The translations under genes were made by a program, and so were the position numbers. From Todiramphus chloris collaris (Eukaryota; Chordata; Aves; Coraciiformes; Alcedinidae): DNA of 64,000 nucleotides. Location of the stretch: assembly GCA_025345505.1 (NCBI GenBank), contig JANVCC010000021.1:25469440-25533439 (forward strand), given 5' to 3'. Position 1 is the first letter of the stretch. Every line of letters starts with the position of its first letter. Below the pieces are notes generated by a model that saw nothing but the letters and a program-made list of their open reading frames with translations, did no database searches and was not told the origin of the DNA. Positions 47,501 to 61,600 of the stretch are shown piece by piece.

Positions 47501-49964
47501 AGTTAGAATGCTTTGAACAATGACTCTGTGAAAATTTTTTCACCCTCTTCCCTGGTGAAGTTAATAACTTGCTTAACGATGAAGAAAGATGACTAAATAA
47601 CACTGCAAACTGATATAGTATGCGTATGTACTTTCCCCTTCTCAAAGCAATATAAGAAAACATGTATCAGCTTTCAGCCCAGAAAACATGTATTAGCTTT
47701 CAGACCATGAAAACCAATCAGTCCAATAAATAAAAGTGGCCTATTGACAAACCTATTTTATAAAAGGAAGTCTTTGAATTATCAGCCTTCTGGGAAATAT
47801 CACTACAAATTATTCAACCATCTAACTGAACTTCTGTTGAACTATTTTCTTTTTCCTTCCCTTTGAATGGTTTTTCAGAAGCTCAAGAAAAAGCCAAAAC
47901 TTCCTTGCTCTTGAATACTGAATGCAAACTGTTCCTCACTCCAGTAAACACTGCATTTTGGTTAAGAAAGAGAACAGCTGGTGCATGAAATCAAGCTTAC
48001 TTGCACATTTCAGGAAAACTTCTCTCAAGATACATCTTTAGAGAAACATCAGTCTACAATCCTTTTCTGCATGAATATGAAACCTATTAAACATTAAAGG
48101 CAGGAATATTTGTTCTGTGTGTGAGATGGTGTGTTTGGCCTAGCAGAAAGGCTACTTATCCCTCTAGGCTCCCACAGGCCTGTGGAATAAAAGTGGGTTG
48201 TGCATCAGTGGTTTTCTGTGGGCTCCTAGACCATGTCAAACTGCCTATGACATGCTCTTCATTCAGTATATGGGAAATATTGCTTTGCAACCCAGTGCCA
48301 AGAAGGGAGCTTAGCTGGGAGTGGAGAATATGGGGTTTTAAAGATGCCAACAGTAAATGTACATTCCAGAGAGTGGTTAATGGTCAAGAAAACCAGGGGT
48401 TCACTGAGTCAAGACAGACAGGAATGTCCAGCTTGTTCTTTTGATTGATGGTCAGCAGAATGCCAAGGATCAAGAGAAAATAAGCACAAAAAGATATTTC
48501 AGTAGGGAAAACAAGGAATTAATAGTGAATATCGTGCCTAACACTGATGGTGATTTATAGTCTGGCGTGCAGACAAAACCACCAATCTGGTACTGCTAAT
48601 AACATGAGAGACATGAAAAACTCCAATGCCTTTTTCAAAAATGATAGAATACACAACAGCCGCAAAGTTTCTTTTGGAGGTTTGTTTCCCTCTCAGAATC
48701 TCCTGTAATCATTCAGTTTGCAAGGCCATCAATCCAGAAAATGTTCTAAAGTGCCAGTTCAGACTGAAACTGAAAATATTTCTGGTCAAGAAATACAGTT
48801 CTAGCTTCTTGCATGAGGCAGACTAAATCTAACTTCATGATGTGAAGTAATTGGGTATGAGGAGCTTTTACCTATAGAAAAAGATTTATAGGACAGGTTT
48901 ATGTTCTGACAGTAAATATATGACAAAACCTCTCTTTTGCATGGTTTACACATGATAATGTATTTTTCTAAAAAGGAACTGATTACAAACAAGCTTTAAT
49001 ATCTCTTTTTTTCTTAACAGTGATAAAATGTGCATGACAAAATGTCCTACTCAGTAGCTCAGTTATTCATTTGCCAAAGAAGATTTGAATAGCAGTCTCT
49101 CAGCTTACAAAATATCCCAACTGTCAGGTAACAGAGTCATTCTGTTGTATCTTATCTCAACTCGTATTTAAGCAATTTATAAAAAGTTACTCTGGGCAGA
49201 GAGATTGAGAGAGACATTTGAAAATACTCCCGATGATTAGGCAATTTACCTGAGAGGTTATTTACGCTGTTTCAATCCCCATTCTGAATTGGACAAAGGT
49301 ATGAACAGTTAGGTTACAAGATATTCTTAAGAAGCTTATTTCAGCCTTCCCTGTTGACACAGTTCCACTTTAGATAAAATGCTCAAAATGTCATTGAGAT
49401 GGAGAACAAGAACAGCTCTTCAGTCCTCTATCTAGGACACTCTCCCAGGAGACGGCAACACATGGACCGCCTCTCTCCAGTAAATATTTAATTGAGTATA
49501 TGCAGTGGAACAGTGTCAACATGAGACACTGAGAGAGCCCTTTTATGTAAGTTTAAAATTAAGGGCAAGCATTTAGAAATGTGAGATGTGGGTTCAAAGC
49601 CATTCATGCAGAGGGGTGAACTGAATCTAGGTTTTTCATTTTCTGTATACTGCTGCTTGAGTCCCTGAGCATATAGGAACTTCCTTTTCTTCTAGCTACT
49701 TGAGTTTTGAATTTTTTTTTCACACAATTTCTTCATGGAATTATTTATCAGTAACATTATTATTTCTTCCACTGTTACTGCAAACCGACCTCCACAACTG
49801 CAAAGTGATGCTGAATTACTAATTGCAACCCCTGAATTTCTAGAAGAGAGTAGCAATGTATATCCATTAGAATGATAACAGATGAGTTAGTTTTGTTAAA
49901 ATAAAATAAACTGATTTCATTGATTTTTGTACACGAGATGATATCAAATGGCAGAGGAAGCATG
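44561..49964. other. AT-rich intergenic DNA, nothing recognised
   Basis: No gene, RNA or transposon was recognised in 5.4 kb. A 26-bp tandem duplication lies at 47657-47708. Overlapping open frames on both strands at 45055-45390 (111 codons minus, 88 codons plus) are unassigned. Confidence 0.55.
47657..47708. repeat. 26-bp tandem duplication, two units
   Basis: AAAACATGTATCAGCTTTCA at 47657 and AAAACATGTATTAGCTTTCA at 47683 are adjacent units differing at three or four positions over 26 bp. Confidence 0.88.
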
Positions 49965-50762
49965 TGATGGACTGGATTGCAGGGCTTCTATTCAGAGAGT
50001 ACTCAACAGATGTCAGAAATAGACTAAGAGGAACTTCATGAAGTTTAATAGAAGTACATGCAGGGTCCTGAATCTGGGAAGGCAGAACCCTGCACATCTG
50101 TACAGCTAGAAAGCAGCTTTGAATAAAACCTCTTGGGAATCCTGGTGAACAGCCAGTTGAATGTGAGCTATTGGAGTGCTCAGCTGCAAAGAGAGTAGAT
50201 ACAGGGTTGTACTAAAAAGAGTGTAAACAACAGGTGGAAGGAAGTGATTGCTTCATTGTATTCAGCATATATGAGTCTGCATCTTCAGTACTATGTCCAG
50301 TTTTGGGATTCTCATTTCAGGGAAAACACGGAAATCTGAGGTGTGGAGGGGAGCGGAGTTGGGACATCTAGCTCAGGTTGTATAAATACAGAGAGGGATG
50401 GGCCTGTTCAGCCTGGAGAAGACCAGGGTCAGGGGAGACCTTACAGCTCTCTGCAATGTTCTTAAAAGGGTGTGGAGAGAAGCTGGAGCCTTCTGAGTTG
50501 TGTGTGGCAATAGAAGAAAAAGAAATAGACAAAAGATGGAACAACAAAAATTCTGATTATCTGTAAGGACTTTTTTAATCGACAAATTGGATTTTAAAAC
50601 AGGTTGTCCAAATAAACTGTGGAATATCTGTCACTGGAGATATATAGAGCTTGACTGTACATGGTCGAGATCAATTTGATCTAAGTAGTTCCTGCTCTGT
50701 TCAGGAGGTTGGACCTGATGACTTCCAGAGAACTCTTCTTGCCTCAGTTACTCTATGCCTCT
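49965..50762 (+). mobile_element. CR1 LINE fragment, old, ORF2 3' part and UTR
   Basis: The order of CR1 segments is preserved: AAGTTTAATAGAAGTACATG and CAGGGTCCTGAATCTGGG (the KCxVLHLG region), CTTGGGAATCCTGGTGAACA, GAAGTGATTGC, CTATGTCCAGTTTTGGG, CTGTTCAGCCTGGAGAAGA, then GTTCCTGCTCTGTTCAGGAG and GTTGGACCTGATGACTTCC of the UTR. The octamer tail has decayed to TTACTCTATGCC. A short piece around 50370 (the YEERL region) is missing or rearranged. Heavily mutated; no frame survives. Confidence 0.88.
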
Positions 50763-51944
50763 TTTGTTTTATTTTCCAATATAAAGAATTGTAGACAATT
50801 ATTTAGTGAGGGTATGTTTCCTTGGTATTCTTCAATTGCTAAGCTTTAAAATTATTGGTCAATGTAAAGATTTTGTTTTCTATTTTATAACAGATGTCTT
50901 TGTTCCTCTCACTATTCACCATATACATTCTCCAGCAAATACAATGATTATCTGTATTTTCTTATCTACATCTAGTAGCTTCACATTATTTAGGGTAATA
51001 AACAATATGACCTGTATTACATGCCATTCCTTACTTCCTTCTTTGGTCCTACTTCCACCAAACTGTTGCAAATTTCCTAGTGTACCTAAAAATTAAACAT
51101 ATTCTTACTCTGTTCTAAATACAAAATCCTTGTCTCCCTTTAGCACAATTTTGTTTTCAAGATATTTAGCTTAAATAATTTTGGCATACTTTTTCCTTAA
51201 ACTGAGAAATACACTTATGTGTGTTTAAGAGAAAGAGAGATAAAAATTATGATTTATCAGTCTTGGTGGAATAACTTTGTTTCACTACCATTCAAACACT
51301 AATACAAAAATATATTGTTCCTACTTTCAGATATGCACAAATAGCTGTGTATATGCATATATGTTCAAACACGCAAGTATATGTACACATAAAAATTTCA
51401 GAAGAAAAATGAGCTTCAAACTCAGTAGTAAATGTGAACATGTTAATTAATTGGGGTTTATGTGGATAATTTATTTTTAGCTTTTATTTTGGAGAATAAT
51501 AACATTTCTTTGAACTGAGCTACACCTACTGCTTTTGAAATTGAGAGGACACACCTGAAAAGCTTTTTGCTCCTACATGTATAGTTTCAAATGGGAAAAG
51601 CATTATGTTCTACCATAACCTTTCACACAGGTATTATATCTTAGGATATATCACTTCTGTATTTGGACAGTATAACAGAAATGTCATTCCACTGTTTTCA
51701 TTCTGGTTTGTAACTGCATCTGGGGGAAGCAGCAGCCTTTAAAGTATATGAGTGGTGTTGTCCCCTTGGATTTCTGTTTTTCAGCCTAGCATGAAACTTT
51801 TAGTTTGGCGTTATGGACCAGTGGTCATTCTTGCTTCTTGAGAAATAATCTAGCATGTTAGGATAGTATGTTATTTATATTCAATTCCAGACCTATTTCT
51901 GAATTTTAATTGCTCTGAATCTTGTTGTATTATAATTCATTACA
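50763..51944. other. AT-rich intergenic DNA, nothing recognised
   Basis: No gene, RNA or transposon was recognised. The 96-codon open frame at 50806-51096 is hydrophobic and Ile/Phe-rich without motifs. Confidence 0.55.
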
Positions 51945-52352
51945 TTATAGAATCATAGAATAGTTTTGACTGGAAGAGACCTTCAAGATCATCAAATCCA
52001 ACTTTATTCCTAGCCCTGTCAACAACCACTAAACCATGTCCCTAAGCACAACATATAACCGCCTCTTAAACACTTCCAGGGATGGTGATTCCACCACCTC
52101 CCTGGGCAGGCTGTTCCAATGCCTGACAACCCTTTCTGTAAAGAAATGCTTCCTAAGATCCAGCCTGAACCTCCCCTGGTTCAACTTCAGGCCATTTCCT
52201 CTTCTTCTGTCACTTGTCACCAGGGAAAACAGACCAGCTCCCTCCTCAACACAACTTCCCTTTGGGTAGTTATAGAGAGCAATAAGATCTCCCCTCAGCC
52301 TTCTTTTCTCAAAGCTAAACAGACCCAGATCTCTCAGCCTTTCCACATAAGA
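51945..52352 (-). mobile_element. CR1 LINE 3' end, fairly well preserved
   Basis: The low-coordinate end starts with TTATAGAATCATAGAAT, the complement of the octamer tail, so the exact 3' end is present. On the minus strand an open frame of 111 codons (52364-52029) gives the ORF2 C-terminus: [20 protein letters not shown], then [14 protein letters not shown] and [13 protein letters not shown]. This matches [20 protein letters not shown] in the main copy at 19000-19065. It is 5'-truncated near 52352. The surviving frame suggests moderate age. Confidence 0.93.
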
Positions 52353-55300
52353 GACATGAGACAAGCGTTAAAAGCAAACAGCCAGAGAGAGGAATTCTAG
52401 AGATAAATCCAAAATCAAACTGAAAGAGTATGGGAGAGATCTCACTAGTAATATAACTTTTGGAAGCTACTTTTGGCTGAGGAGAGAAACAGTCATCTCC
52501 TAGATGATACTTGCTTTGCCTCAACAAATATGTATCTTTTAAGTCTTTCAAACAAAGTTGTCTTGAAATTCTATTACATAGAATACTTAATCTAATATAC
52601 CGGACTATACAATTTTCATGGGTTTTAGCAGAAAAACATAAAAATATGTGATAGGCTTAGATCCATGGCTCATACAGGCCACTATTCTGCCTCCAGGATT
52701 GTCAGTAGGAGATGCTACCTGAGGAAATCTTGCAAACCTGGCTGCAAACCTTCCACTTGAGGAAAATAAACCTGAAAAGAGGGATGAAGAAGCTGGGCAA
52801 AAATATAAACCAGGACACTTCTGAGTTCAAGTGGTCACAGTAACTTCATCCCATGTATCCCAATATTATACTGCAGAGTTCAGAATATATATATCATTTC
52901 TTCTGTTTGAATAAAAAGAAGATCCAAGGGAAAATGTTCAGAGACAGCTGTAGCATGTTCTGAGCACATCTGACACATGACCAATCAGGAAAATAGGGCT
53001 TGATGGCAGTCATAAAACCATGCGACTGCTGGCCAGCTTAGATGTAGCACGTGATTACCCAGGATTTCCATCTTGTTAGGATGTGTTATTCTGCTGACAA
53101 ATGTAAAGGTAATTTTCAGCTCACTTAGGCAGGAGGTGTCTTAGCTAAACCAGGCAGAAGGTATGCAGGATCAGCTTTCTGAGAGTAAGTCTGCTGTGAG
53201 GCTGCTGCCTTCTGAGAGGATGAATTTGGCCTATGCATAGCATAAAGAAAATGTGTGAGAGTCACCTATGAAAATTTACTTTCTTCACACCTGGACTTGA
53301 GGCCAAGATTCTCAGTGAATCATTCATTTCAGTTCATAAAATGAAGCAGCAAATATATATGACACCAAGAGGAAATGTTACAGCTCTGCACTCTTTTTGC
53401 CAGACATGTCAAAAGACTTTCATTCAGGTGCAATACAACTTATTCATCTGAACAGTACAGAAATCTCATCTCTTCTGTACAAATACACACAAAATCAGGT
53501 GAAGAAACAGAACACATTTTCTTCTTCCAAATAATGGCAAAATGTGTTCCCTAAAAAAGAGACTTCAGTAAGATGGATGCCCTTTAATTTCTTCATAGCC
53601 TGTTTAATTATTTTGTAATTTCATGTCATTCATGCACATAAAAGGTATACACCTGCACAGACACAGTCATTCAGGAAGATGTTACCAATCTACTGCCCTT
53701 AGTCTTGTGAATACACATTTTTCTTTTGTAAAATCTGTAGTAGAAAACCCATACTTATGTGTATTACAACCAACAGATAGGACACAGAGCAAAATTAATA
53801 GCAATAATCAAATATTCTTACTACAGTAAACCTTAAACTTCTTTCCCCAGTAGCCAATTCTTCAACATTACTAACCATTGATTCTTGTTGCTTTCAAGGA
53901 CTGTGCTCTTTCTGAAGATCTTTCTTGAAAAAGTTGTCAGTGACAGTTGCAAAAATGGACATCATTCTGAAATAAAATCTAGAGAGGTTTTTTTGTGTTT
54001 AGACTTATTTTATTTACTTTGTTATGCGTAGCATAGGCATAAGCATGGATTTATCTGACATGGAGAAACAAAGAATATAGATAACACATTCAAATTCTTC
54101 CTTTGTTGTAGTTTCTACTTTAAAAGTTTTCAGAATTTTCAATGCTTAAAACATGAAGTCAATAAAATGCATTCCTCAGGAGCAAAATGCCTCAGAAATG
54201 CAGTAAGCCATTTAGAGAAATTTGGAAAACAAGGTAAGGTATCTTTCACTGGTGTCAGTTTCACTCAGACAAATTCATTAAGCCCTGATACAAACATCTC
54301 TATTGCAAAACCTAAGAAAGAGAAAAATTATCATTTATTTTAAGTAAAACAAGAAGTTTTCTGATCACCAGAACTCATAAAGACTGGTTTCCTATGGATT
54401 TGCTTCTTACGGCTGACTGCAAGGTTTGATTGAAATTTTACCCATAAAGTTGCTTTCAATGTGACTTCTTCAGTGTTTGGTAACAGGGAGACTTAATTGC
54501 GGTCAGCAACAGCCTACAGTCATCAATTGGTCTAATATCTTTTTTTTGGTCATTTTAGTGGCGTATTTGTTAAAGAAACACCTTTGTCTGTGAAAACTCC
54601 CCCTAAGTCCAATTTGACTGAAACCTGATACAGTTTTTCAGTTTGATCATTGTTTGCTTGATTTTAGGAGGGAAGAACAGAATGAGATGGGTAAAGAGAA
54701 GAAGAGCAAGAAGAAAAGGTATGACTGCATCAACCTCGTTTCCTTAGGAAATTATACTAAATTCTTCAATAATAGCATGACAGTCTTCCATAAACATAAT
54801 CAGATCTGGTCTCAAAGACACTTTTCCTGTACTAGCATATAATGCTGGCCAGTCTTGATCCCATTCCATCAACAGTTACCTAAGGAAATCCTAAGGAGCT
54901 AGAGTACAGGAGAAAGGCTTATTTTTAGTCTTTAAAAGCTTATTTTTAAAGTTAGGGCCAGTGTTTTAGAAAATGTAAACCAGCACAGATTCTTGGACAA
55001 GATAATTCCAATAGGTTTTTATGCACTATGAAGACAAAATCAGCAAGTAAAATAGACATTTCTACCTTGAGTAATTGATAAAGGTTAGAAAGAAAGGACT
55101 GATACAGATAAATCCAAAATCTGAGAGTCACTGTAATAGTATCTGTGGCATTATTTGAAGGAAAAAGACAATCTCTTCAGGAATGATTCATTGCCACTGT
55201 ACCGAAATACATAAGGATCAACTCTTGTACAAACAGTTGGACATATAGTTCATCGGTTCTCAAGTGCATTTACAAATCTCTCATGAGTCTATCAAGAACT

Positions 55301-58224
55301 TCACATGCTGCCACTATGTGAAAATATGTTCTTTCAAATAATCACAGTATTTCACCTTACCTTCCCAAATTATGACCACTGGCAACAAGGTAATATGGAT
55401 CTAACAATAACTAATTTGGAAACTACCACTATAATTCCGTGTACTATGTTTTATTGTAACTTCATGGGCTTTCAGTCTCCCATGCTTTTCTTAGCAATTT
55501 CCATTGCAATGAAAAGCAGAAATGGCACTAAACAGATTTTTTTACTCAACAAGGATATCAAAGAGCCAAATACATATATAGGAAATTACATAATTATCAC
55601 ATTCTTTGTTAACGGTATCTAAATTTCCTACCTTCCTACTTCTAATCCTTTTTTCTCTTCACCAGAGTGTTATTTTACTATTGCAAACATATTTTAATAT
55701 GTGTTTTCCAAAATCCAGGATAATCCCAGAGTTCGTGTATGTACTGAAAGCATACATGTGCTACTCATGCTAATTGACCCTGATCCCTCACAATAAGGAC
55801 ATTGAATGAAGTTTTATTTCTTATGAATACTCTTACTTGCATGGCTTATTTGCTAACCATGGGAGGTGGGCATTTAATCTGTCAAACATTTGTAAAACAC
55901 CAAAAGCAATGCAACCTTTGACCTGGGTCACTGAAACTGCACCCACTCCTTGTGATTTTTCTGTTCACCCAGCCTGTTTCGTATATTTGTCCCATGCCTT
56001 ATGAAGCATGCAGACAGAGCATGATCTTTGACATTCAGCCACCTGTGTCCCATACTTTTTGTGTGAAAGAAATAAATGACAGGCCTGGAGATTAAGACCA
56101 GGCCTCTCTCTCTCTCTCTCCCTCTCTCCCCACCTTCTGACTTTCTGTCTGTGTATTTTTCTTCTTTTTCTGGATTTTTTTTGGTTTTTGTTTTTTTGTT
56201 ATTTTGGTTTTTTTGCTTAGTTCAGGTGTTTCTCCAGATGAGCTGCAAGAACTATTTGCGCTTTAAGTTATAAAATTTTCTTTATGTTTCCTCTGGACTT
56301 TCGCTAGGTAGATATTATATAGCTTTAAATGACCAAGTATCTTTATATTTTGTGGAAAAAGATATTAAGATTAGATCATTCTGACAATAAAATTGATGGT
56401 AAAATCATCATTGGCTTCAACATGAATGATGAAAGAGATGTGACATTGCTTTTTCACAGCACATTAAGGAGAAGAAAAAAGATTTTTTCATCTGAACCAT
56501 ATTTCTGTTTCTCTCCTTAACGCTACAGCATGCTGACTCTTTCCTACATTACTATAGGGTGCTCATACTTTGGCTTAAAAGACACCAAAAAAAAAGTGCA
56601 AAATGTATAATTTTACCTTTGCAGCATTCACTTATGCTTATTACCTGTAAGTGGTGTTAAGTCAATTAAAGTAAAAATGATCCTGCTTAACTTCAGTTGG
56701 TTTCAGTGTTGAACATCTTGACCAAGGTACTCCTCCTGATTCCCCTTTTAGTCAGTGCACAGAGATAGGATCATCTTTGTCTTGCATGAAACATTCAGTG
56801 AAGATGAGACTGCCTTCACAGGGAGAAGAAAATTCATTTGGGAAGATTCAGACGTAAGTATCCAGTGTTATTGTAGACACTCTTGGGCATCCTCTTGAGA
56901 TGCCATCTTCTCTTTTAGAAGCATGCAGATCTCTGTCTCGTAGGTCAATCTTGCTGGCCAAACATGGATGTCTAAATAACATCAGTGCTGTATATCAAAT
57001 GGAACAACACCCCTACCTTTAGGAAACTGAACCATGCCTGTATTCTGGACAGCTTACTATTTTCTAGTGTTAATTCATTCAAATGAATCTTACTCACACT
57101 CTTCAAATGCCACAATTAATTTCAGTAGGAACACTTGTATCTTAGGTAGAATGTTTCATTGACTGACGTTCAGTGAACACAGCAGACACTGGGAGCTGAT
57201 ATTAGTTTAGACTAATAGTACGTCAGTGGAACTTTGTTTTACAAGTTTAATTAAAAGCAAAAGCTGAGACTTATTTCTTTAAAATAGTAGCTGACTATCA
57301 TTCTACTTCTTCTACTTTTACTATTTATTCAAGTCATATTCAGTATATTAACACAGTCCAGTTAATACATAAGTAAGCTTTAGCAATCAAATTTGTCTGT
57401 TCCTGGTACACAGAAGTAAGAAGTATTTTAATTTTGCATTTTAAAGATCATCTTCTAAATAATTAGTACTATATTCAGCTTATTCAGGTCTACCATATAG
57501 ATTTTAATTGATGTCAAAAATTATGATGAAAAACATATCTAATTAAATGTTAGAAGCATACACAAGAAAATACTGTAATTCTGTTTATAAAATTGATTTC
57601 AATTAGATATTAAATAAGGTTATAAATATAAAAATCAAGTTATATGATTTCATAATTAATAATGTCATATTTCTGTTACCATGTGTAAGGAGATAAGGAA
57701 AACCAAAGATGTAGCCACAGCTGCAAGCGTAACTTAAATGAAGGCAATATCAGAATCAGTGGTTTGCAAAGCAGGGAGTGAGCCATTAAAAAAATAGAAC
57801 AGTATCTCCTCACACTGTTATTGCCAGATGGCTTCAATCCTTCCGTTCTTCAACTTCTGGTTGGATGGCTGAGCCAAAATTAAAAAATATACCAGATGCA
57901 CATTTTTGGACTATGTCCCATTTAATGTTCTCCTAATCAAGAATAGGGGAAGGATGAGGGAGAATGAGCCAGATATACAGTGGCAAGTTTAAAGAGAAAA
58001 GAACCAAAAATGTACACAAAGCGAAGCATCCAGGCAGGGCACAGAAAGTGGAAAGGACTACTCCCAGGAAGCATATAGAAAAAAATACATCTTTGAACAG
58101 AAGACTAGAAAAGGGGCATAAGAAAGGTAATAACTAGCTATTTCACTCCAGAGAAGTAGCAATGTGTAGGCCATCAAGCCTATGCAGATGTTAGTTTCTA
58201 CAGTGAGACCAAAAGATGCGAACT
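52353..58224. other. AT-rich intergenic DNA, nothing firmly recognised
   Basis: No gene or RNA was recognised in 5.9 kb. About 52650-52735 faintly resembles an ancient amniote repeat. There are a (CT)n run at 56104-56128 and a T-rich tract with G interruptions at 56165-56220. The 105-codon open frame at 55305-55622 lacks motifs. Confidence 0.55.
56104..56128. repeat. (CT)n microsatellite
   Basis: About eleven CT units with one CC interruption, followed 40 bases later by a T-rich tract with GG interruptions up to 56220. Confidence 0.92.
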
Positions 58225-58686
58225 TGTTAGAGATGGTCCAGAGGAAGACCATGAAATTGATCAGAGGGCTGGAACACCTCTCCTATAAAGAAAGGTGAGG
58301 AAAGTTGTGATTGTTCAACCTGGAGAAGTGAAGGCTTCAAGGAGACGTTGTTGACCTTTCAATACATAAAGGAGGCTTACATGAAAGATGGAGAAAGACT
58401 CCCCCTGTAGTGACAGAACAAGGGGCAGTGTTTTCAGGCTGAAAGAGGATGCATTTAGATTGGTCATGAGGAAAAAATTCTTTACAGTGAGGGTAGTGAG
58501 ACATCGGAACAGATTAGCCAGAGAAACTGTGGGTGCATCATCACTGGAAGTATTCAGGATAAGGTTGGATGGGACTTTAAGCCTAAACTAGTGTAAGGTG
58601 TTGTGCCCATGGCAGGGTGATTGCTCTAGATGGTCTTTAGAAATCCCTTCCAACTCAAACCATTTTACGATTTTATGACTCTATGA
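58225..58686 (+). mobile_element. CR1 LINE 3' end, 5'-truncated
   Basis: It starts at TTAGAGATGGTCCAGAGGAA and runs through GGGCTGGAACACCTCTCC, TTGTTCAACCTGGAGAAGTG, the ORF2 C-terminal region (open frame 58388-58591, with KFFTVRVVRHRNRLARETVG) and a UTR with AAATCCCTTCCAACTCAAAC. It ends ACGATTTTATGACTCTATGA, a decayed octamer tail. The peptide corresponds to [20 protein letters not shown] in the main copy. Old but well ordered. Confidence 0.92.
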
Positions 58687-61600
58687 AGCAACGGTGAGCC
58701 ACAACTTCTAAAATATAATCTATCTCAATTAATGTAAAATTAGCTTTCCATTAGCCAAAAATTCTGATGGACTTGAATAATGTAAATTCCCAACAATTCA
58801 GGTGTTACAAAATTCCCTGGACAATATGGATCAGAAACAACTCAGATTGAATCCAACCAGACTTACTGACTCCAATTCAATGCTTGCTATGCCAATTCCA
58901 AAGAAATTTCTGAAAAGCTACAGAGGTCTCTATGGACTGTGAGGAACAGAACTCCGAGTTACAAGACAGACAAAAATCAGTGTGAATTTAGTAGTAATGC
59001 AGTGAAACTACCCTCAAGCCAAAACTTTACTAAACCAATAATCATTCTAGGACTCTGGACAGTATAGGGCCCTCTGTCCACAGATCACTACATGCTATGT
59101 CTGTTTGTATCTAAGACAGACCTTGTTAATTTTGGCATAAAGCCAGTTAAAATGTTGGCCAGTTGGAAATACAAGAAGCCCTGAATATTTTGCTGCCTGT
59201 ACTCTGACTTCATATTATTGTGTATGGTGAACATGGAGGAGATTTTTTCTTCAGTCTAGAAATGCTGGAGCTCAAAAGCTCCAGTTTAGAGAAAAAGACT
59301 CCAATCCATGCACTGCTTGATCATATTATGTAATCTTTTAAAATTTATAGAGAATAAAAGATATTCAGAAATACGTTTTCTTCTCTTTTGGTTCCCATAA
59401 AAAATGTTCAAGTCAAAATCATACTCATTTTCTGGTGCAAGACCTCACAGATACATCAGTTTACTTATGATTTGGTGGTAAAACTTGGAAATCAGCAGTT
59501 TCACTTTCTGTCTGAGGTAGCAGGCCATTTGATTCTTTATTCTAAGGAAATACATGTAAAAAAAAATAATTTAACTCTCTTACCTGTAAGGGGCTTTAAG
59601 TAGAATTTTGCTGAGTTTCAGGTGTGATTGTTTTATATCAGTTTGAGGAGATTGAAAGTTTGATAAGAGAAACAAAGCCCTATACCTTCATATATGTCAT
59701 AAAATAAATTTTCAGTGTAATAGATGAAAATATTCAAAGGTATGTTTGAAATTGCTTTATTCACATATCTAATTTTTTTTTCAAAATAATGTTATTAACA
59801 TTAAGTGCCAAATTCCCTTCAAAATGTGCTTTAAAGAATACAGTACAAATGACAATATAGTGATGATTCTTAATTTTTACTATTTTTTGTCCATGATTTT
59901 AGAGTTCACAGAGTGTAGTGAGGAGTACTGTAGCCCTTTCTTCCTGTGGGAAGTCATCTCAAAGTTTGGGATAGCCACTGAGAAAATACATTTTAGTCCA
60001 TATGGAGTTTATCTCTCTGGTAGAGAGTTTCTTTGTGTCATAGCCCTTTTTTAAAAATCATAGTTCCAAGTCATCAATTCCTCTAAAGGGAAAACAGACT
60101 TTGTATTCAACTCACCATGCTCAATAGACTTGAGACATAGAACAGAATGCAAATTTGATGTGGTTATGAGAACCCAACGTGGCAACACAATGTCCTATTA
60201 CAATCTGGAGATGCAGCAAAAGTTCCAGTATGCTCATCAGTTTTGCAATAACACAACATATTTCTGTTTTGTTGAATAAAATGGACATTTATTTTAATAA
60301 TGAATACTTCGGAAATAAGTCACCAGGATTTCAAGATGAATTAGTGTAGTTATGAAAGATGTGATTTGCAACTGTTGGCAGCTGCTTTTTATTAGAATGT
60401 TTTTAATCTCTGCAGCAGAGAAATGTGCTTCCCATAGTTAACGGATGTATTATTGGCAAAGGACAATGAAATAAATTCCAGATTCTATTCATCCTCTGCA
60501 GTGATGTTCTTTATCATAAAAACCAATTACTTCACTTATTTTATTACTGTATTGATGAAAATCAAGGCCTAATTTGACCTCATTCTATGGACAAGTAGAG
60601 TGCTCTCCTCTAATGGGAATGATTTCTTAATTCCTACCTTTGATCCTTGTGAGTCAACCAACCGTATGAAGCCACAAACTCAGAGGTTACTTATAAATCA
60701 TGCCTTGTGATTTTCGCTTCATAGTAATTTCCACAGAATGGCAAAGCTTTGTTTTTCTATACATTTTTTATTTTATTACCCGCTTTTATGAGTCTGGGTG
60801 AAAATTGTATGGCAGTTTTATGACATAGCCCTGCTAAAGAGAGCCAGATCCGTTTCATGGAAAAGCTTGGCATGTTTCAACAAGGCTAACTGATCTGAGC
60901 TGATTAACATGCACAAAAAAACAGGGATAATTTCTGGTTTAGGGAATAACTGTAAATTTAGCAACATTTATAAGAGCTTTGGTATCAGCAGATCAGGCAT
61001 ACATTTTAAATGAGACAAATCAGAAGATTTTATAAGTGACCAAATGAGAATTAAGAGGGAGTTTCTAATCCACCAATTGGAGACATGGTTATACTTTGCA
61101 CTGGACTTTTAAGAACTTACAATGAACCACTATCAAACATTTTTTGCTGATAATCTGAGCACTTCTCCTGATGTTGTATTAATTTGAAATTATTAGCACC
61201 AGAACTGCTTTAATGCTGAAAAAATATAGTTAAATTAAAATCAAGTTTTTAAAATTTAGGGATGTGCCTTAGACAGTCATCAATACCATAGCTTTGATTC
61301 TGGTATTTTAAAATGTCTCAAGTAAAATCTTGTTAGAGGCTTAAGAGTAGAAAATTTTAAAAATATCTGTTAACAATTGTGTATTGAGTTTGGTGCTTAT
61401 AAACTTTTTATGGTTTGCTATTTGTTATTCTCTTTTTCTTTTTGGATTTCTTATCACAAATTCCTCTAGAAATTACGATTTTGTCTTTGAGTGTGATGCC
61501 TCTTACTTCTTCTTATTTATATAGGAAAAGAAATATAAAAATCATTTTTTTGTCTCTGCCGTGGATTGTCTAGTTCAAGTCACTAAAAAATCTTTACAGA

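Noticed and set aside
60780-61250. Segment considered as a conserved regulatory element
   Set aside because: It looks single-copy and orderly, but conservation cannot be judged from one sequence and no clear binding-site cluster was seen.
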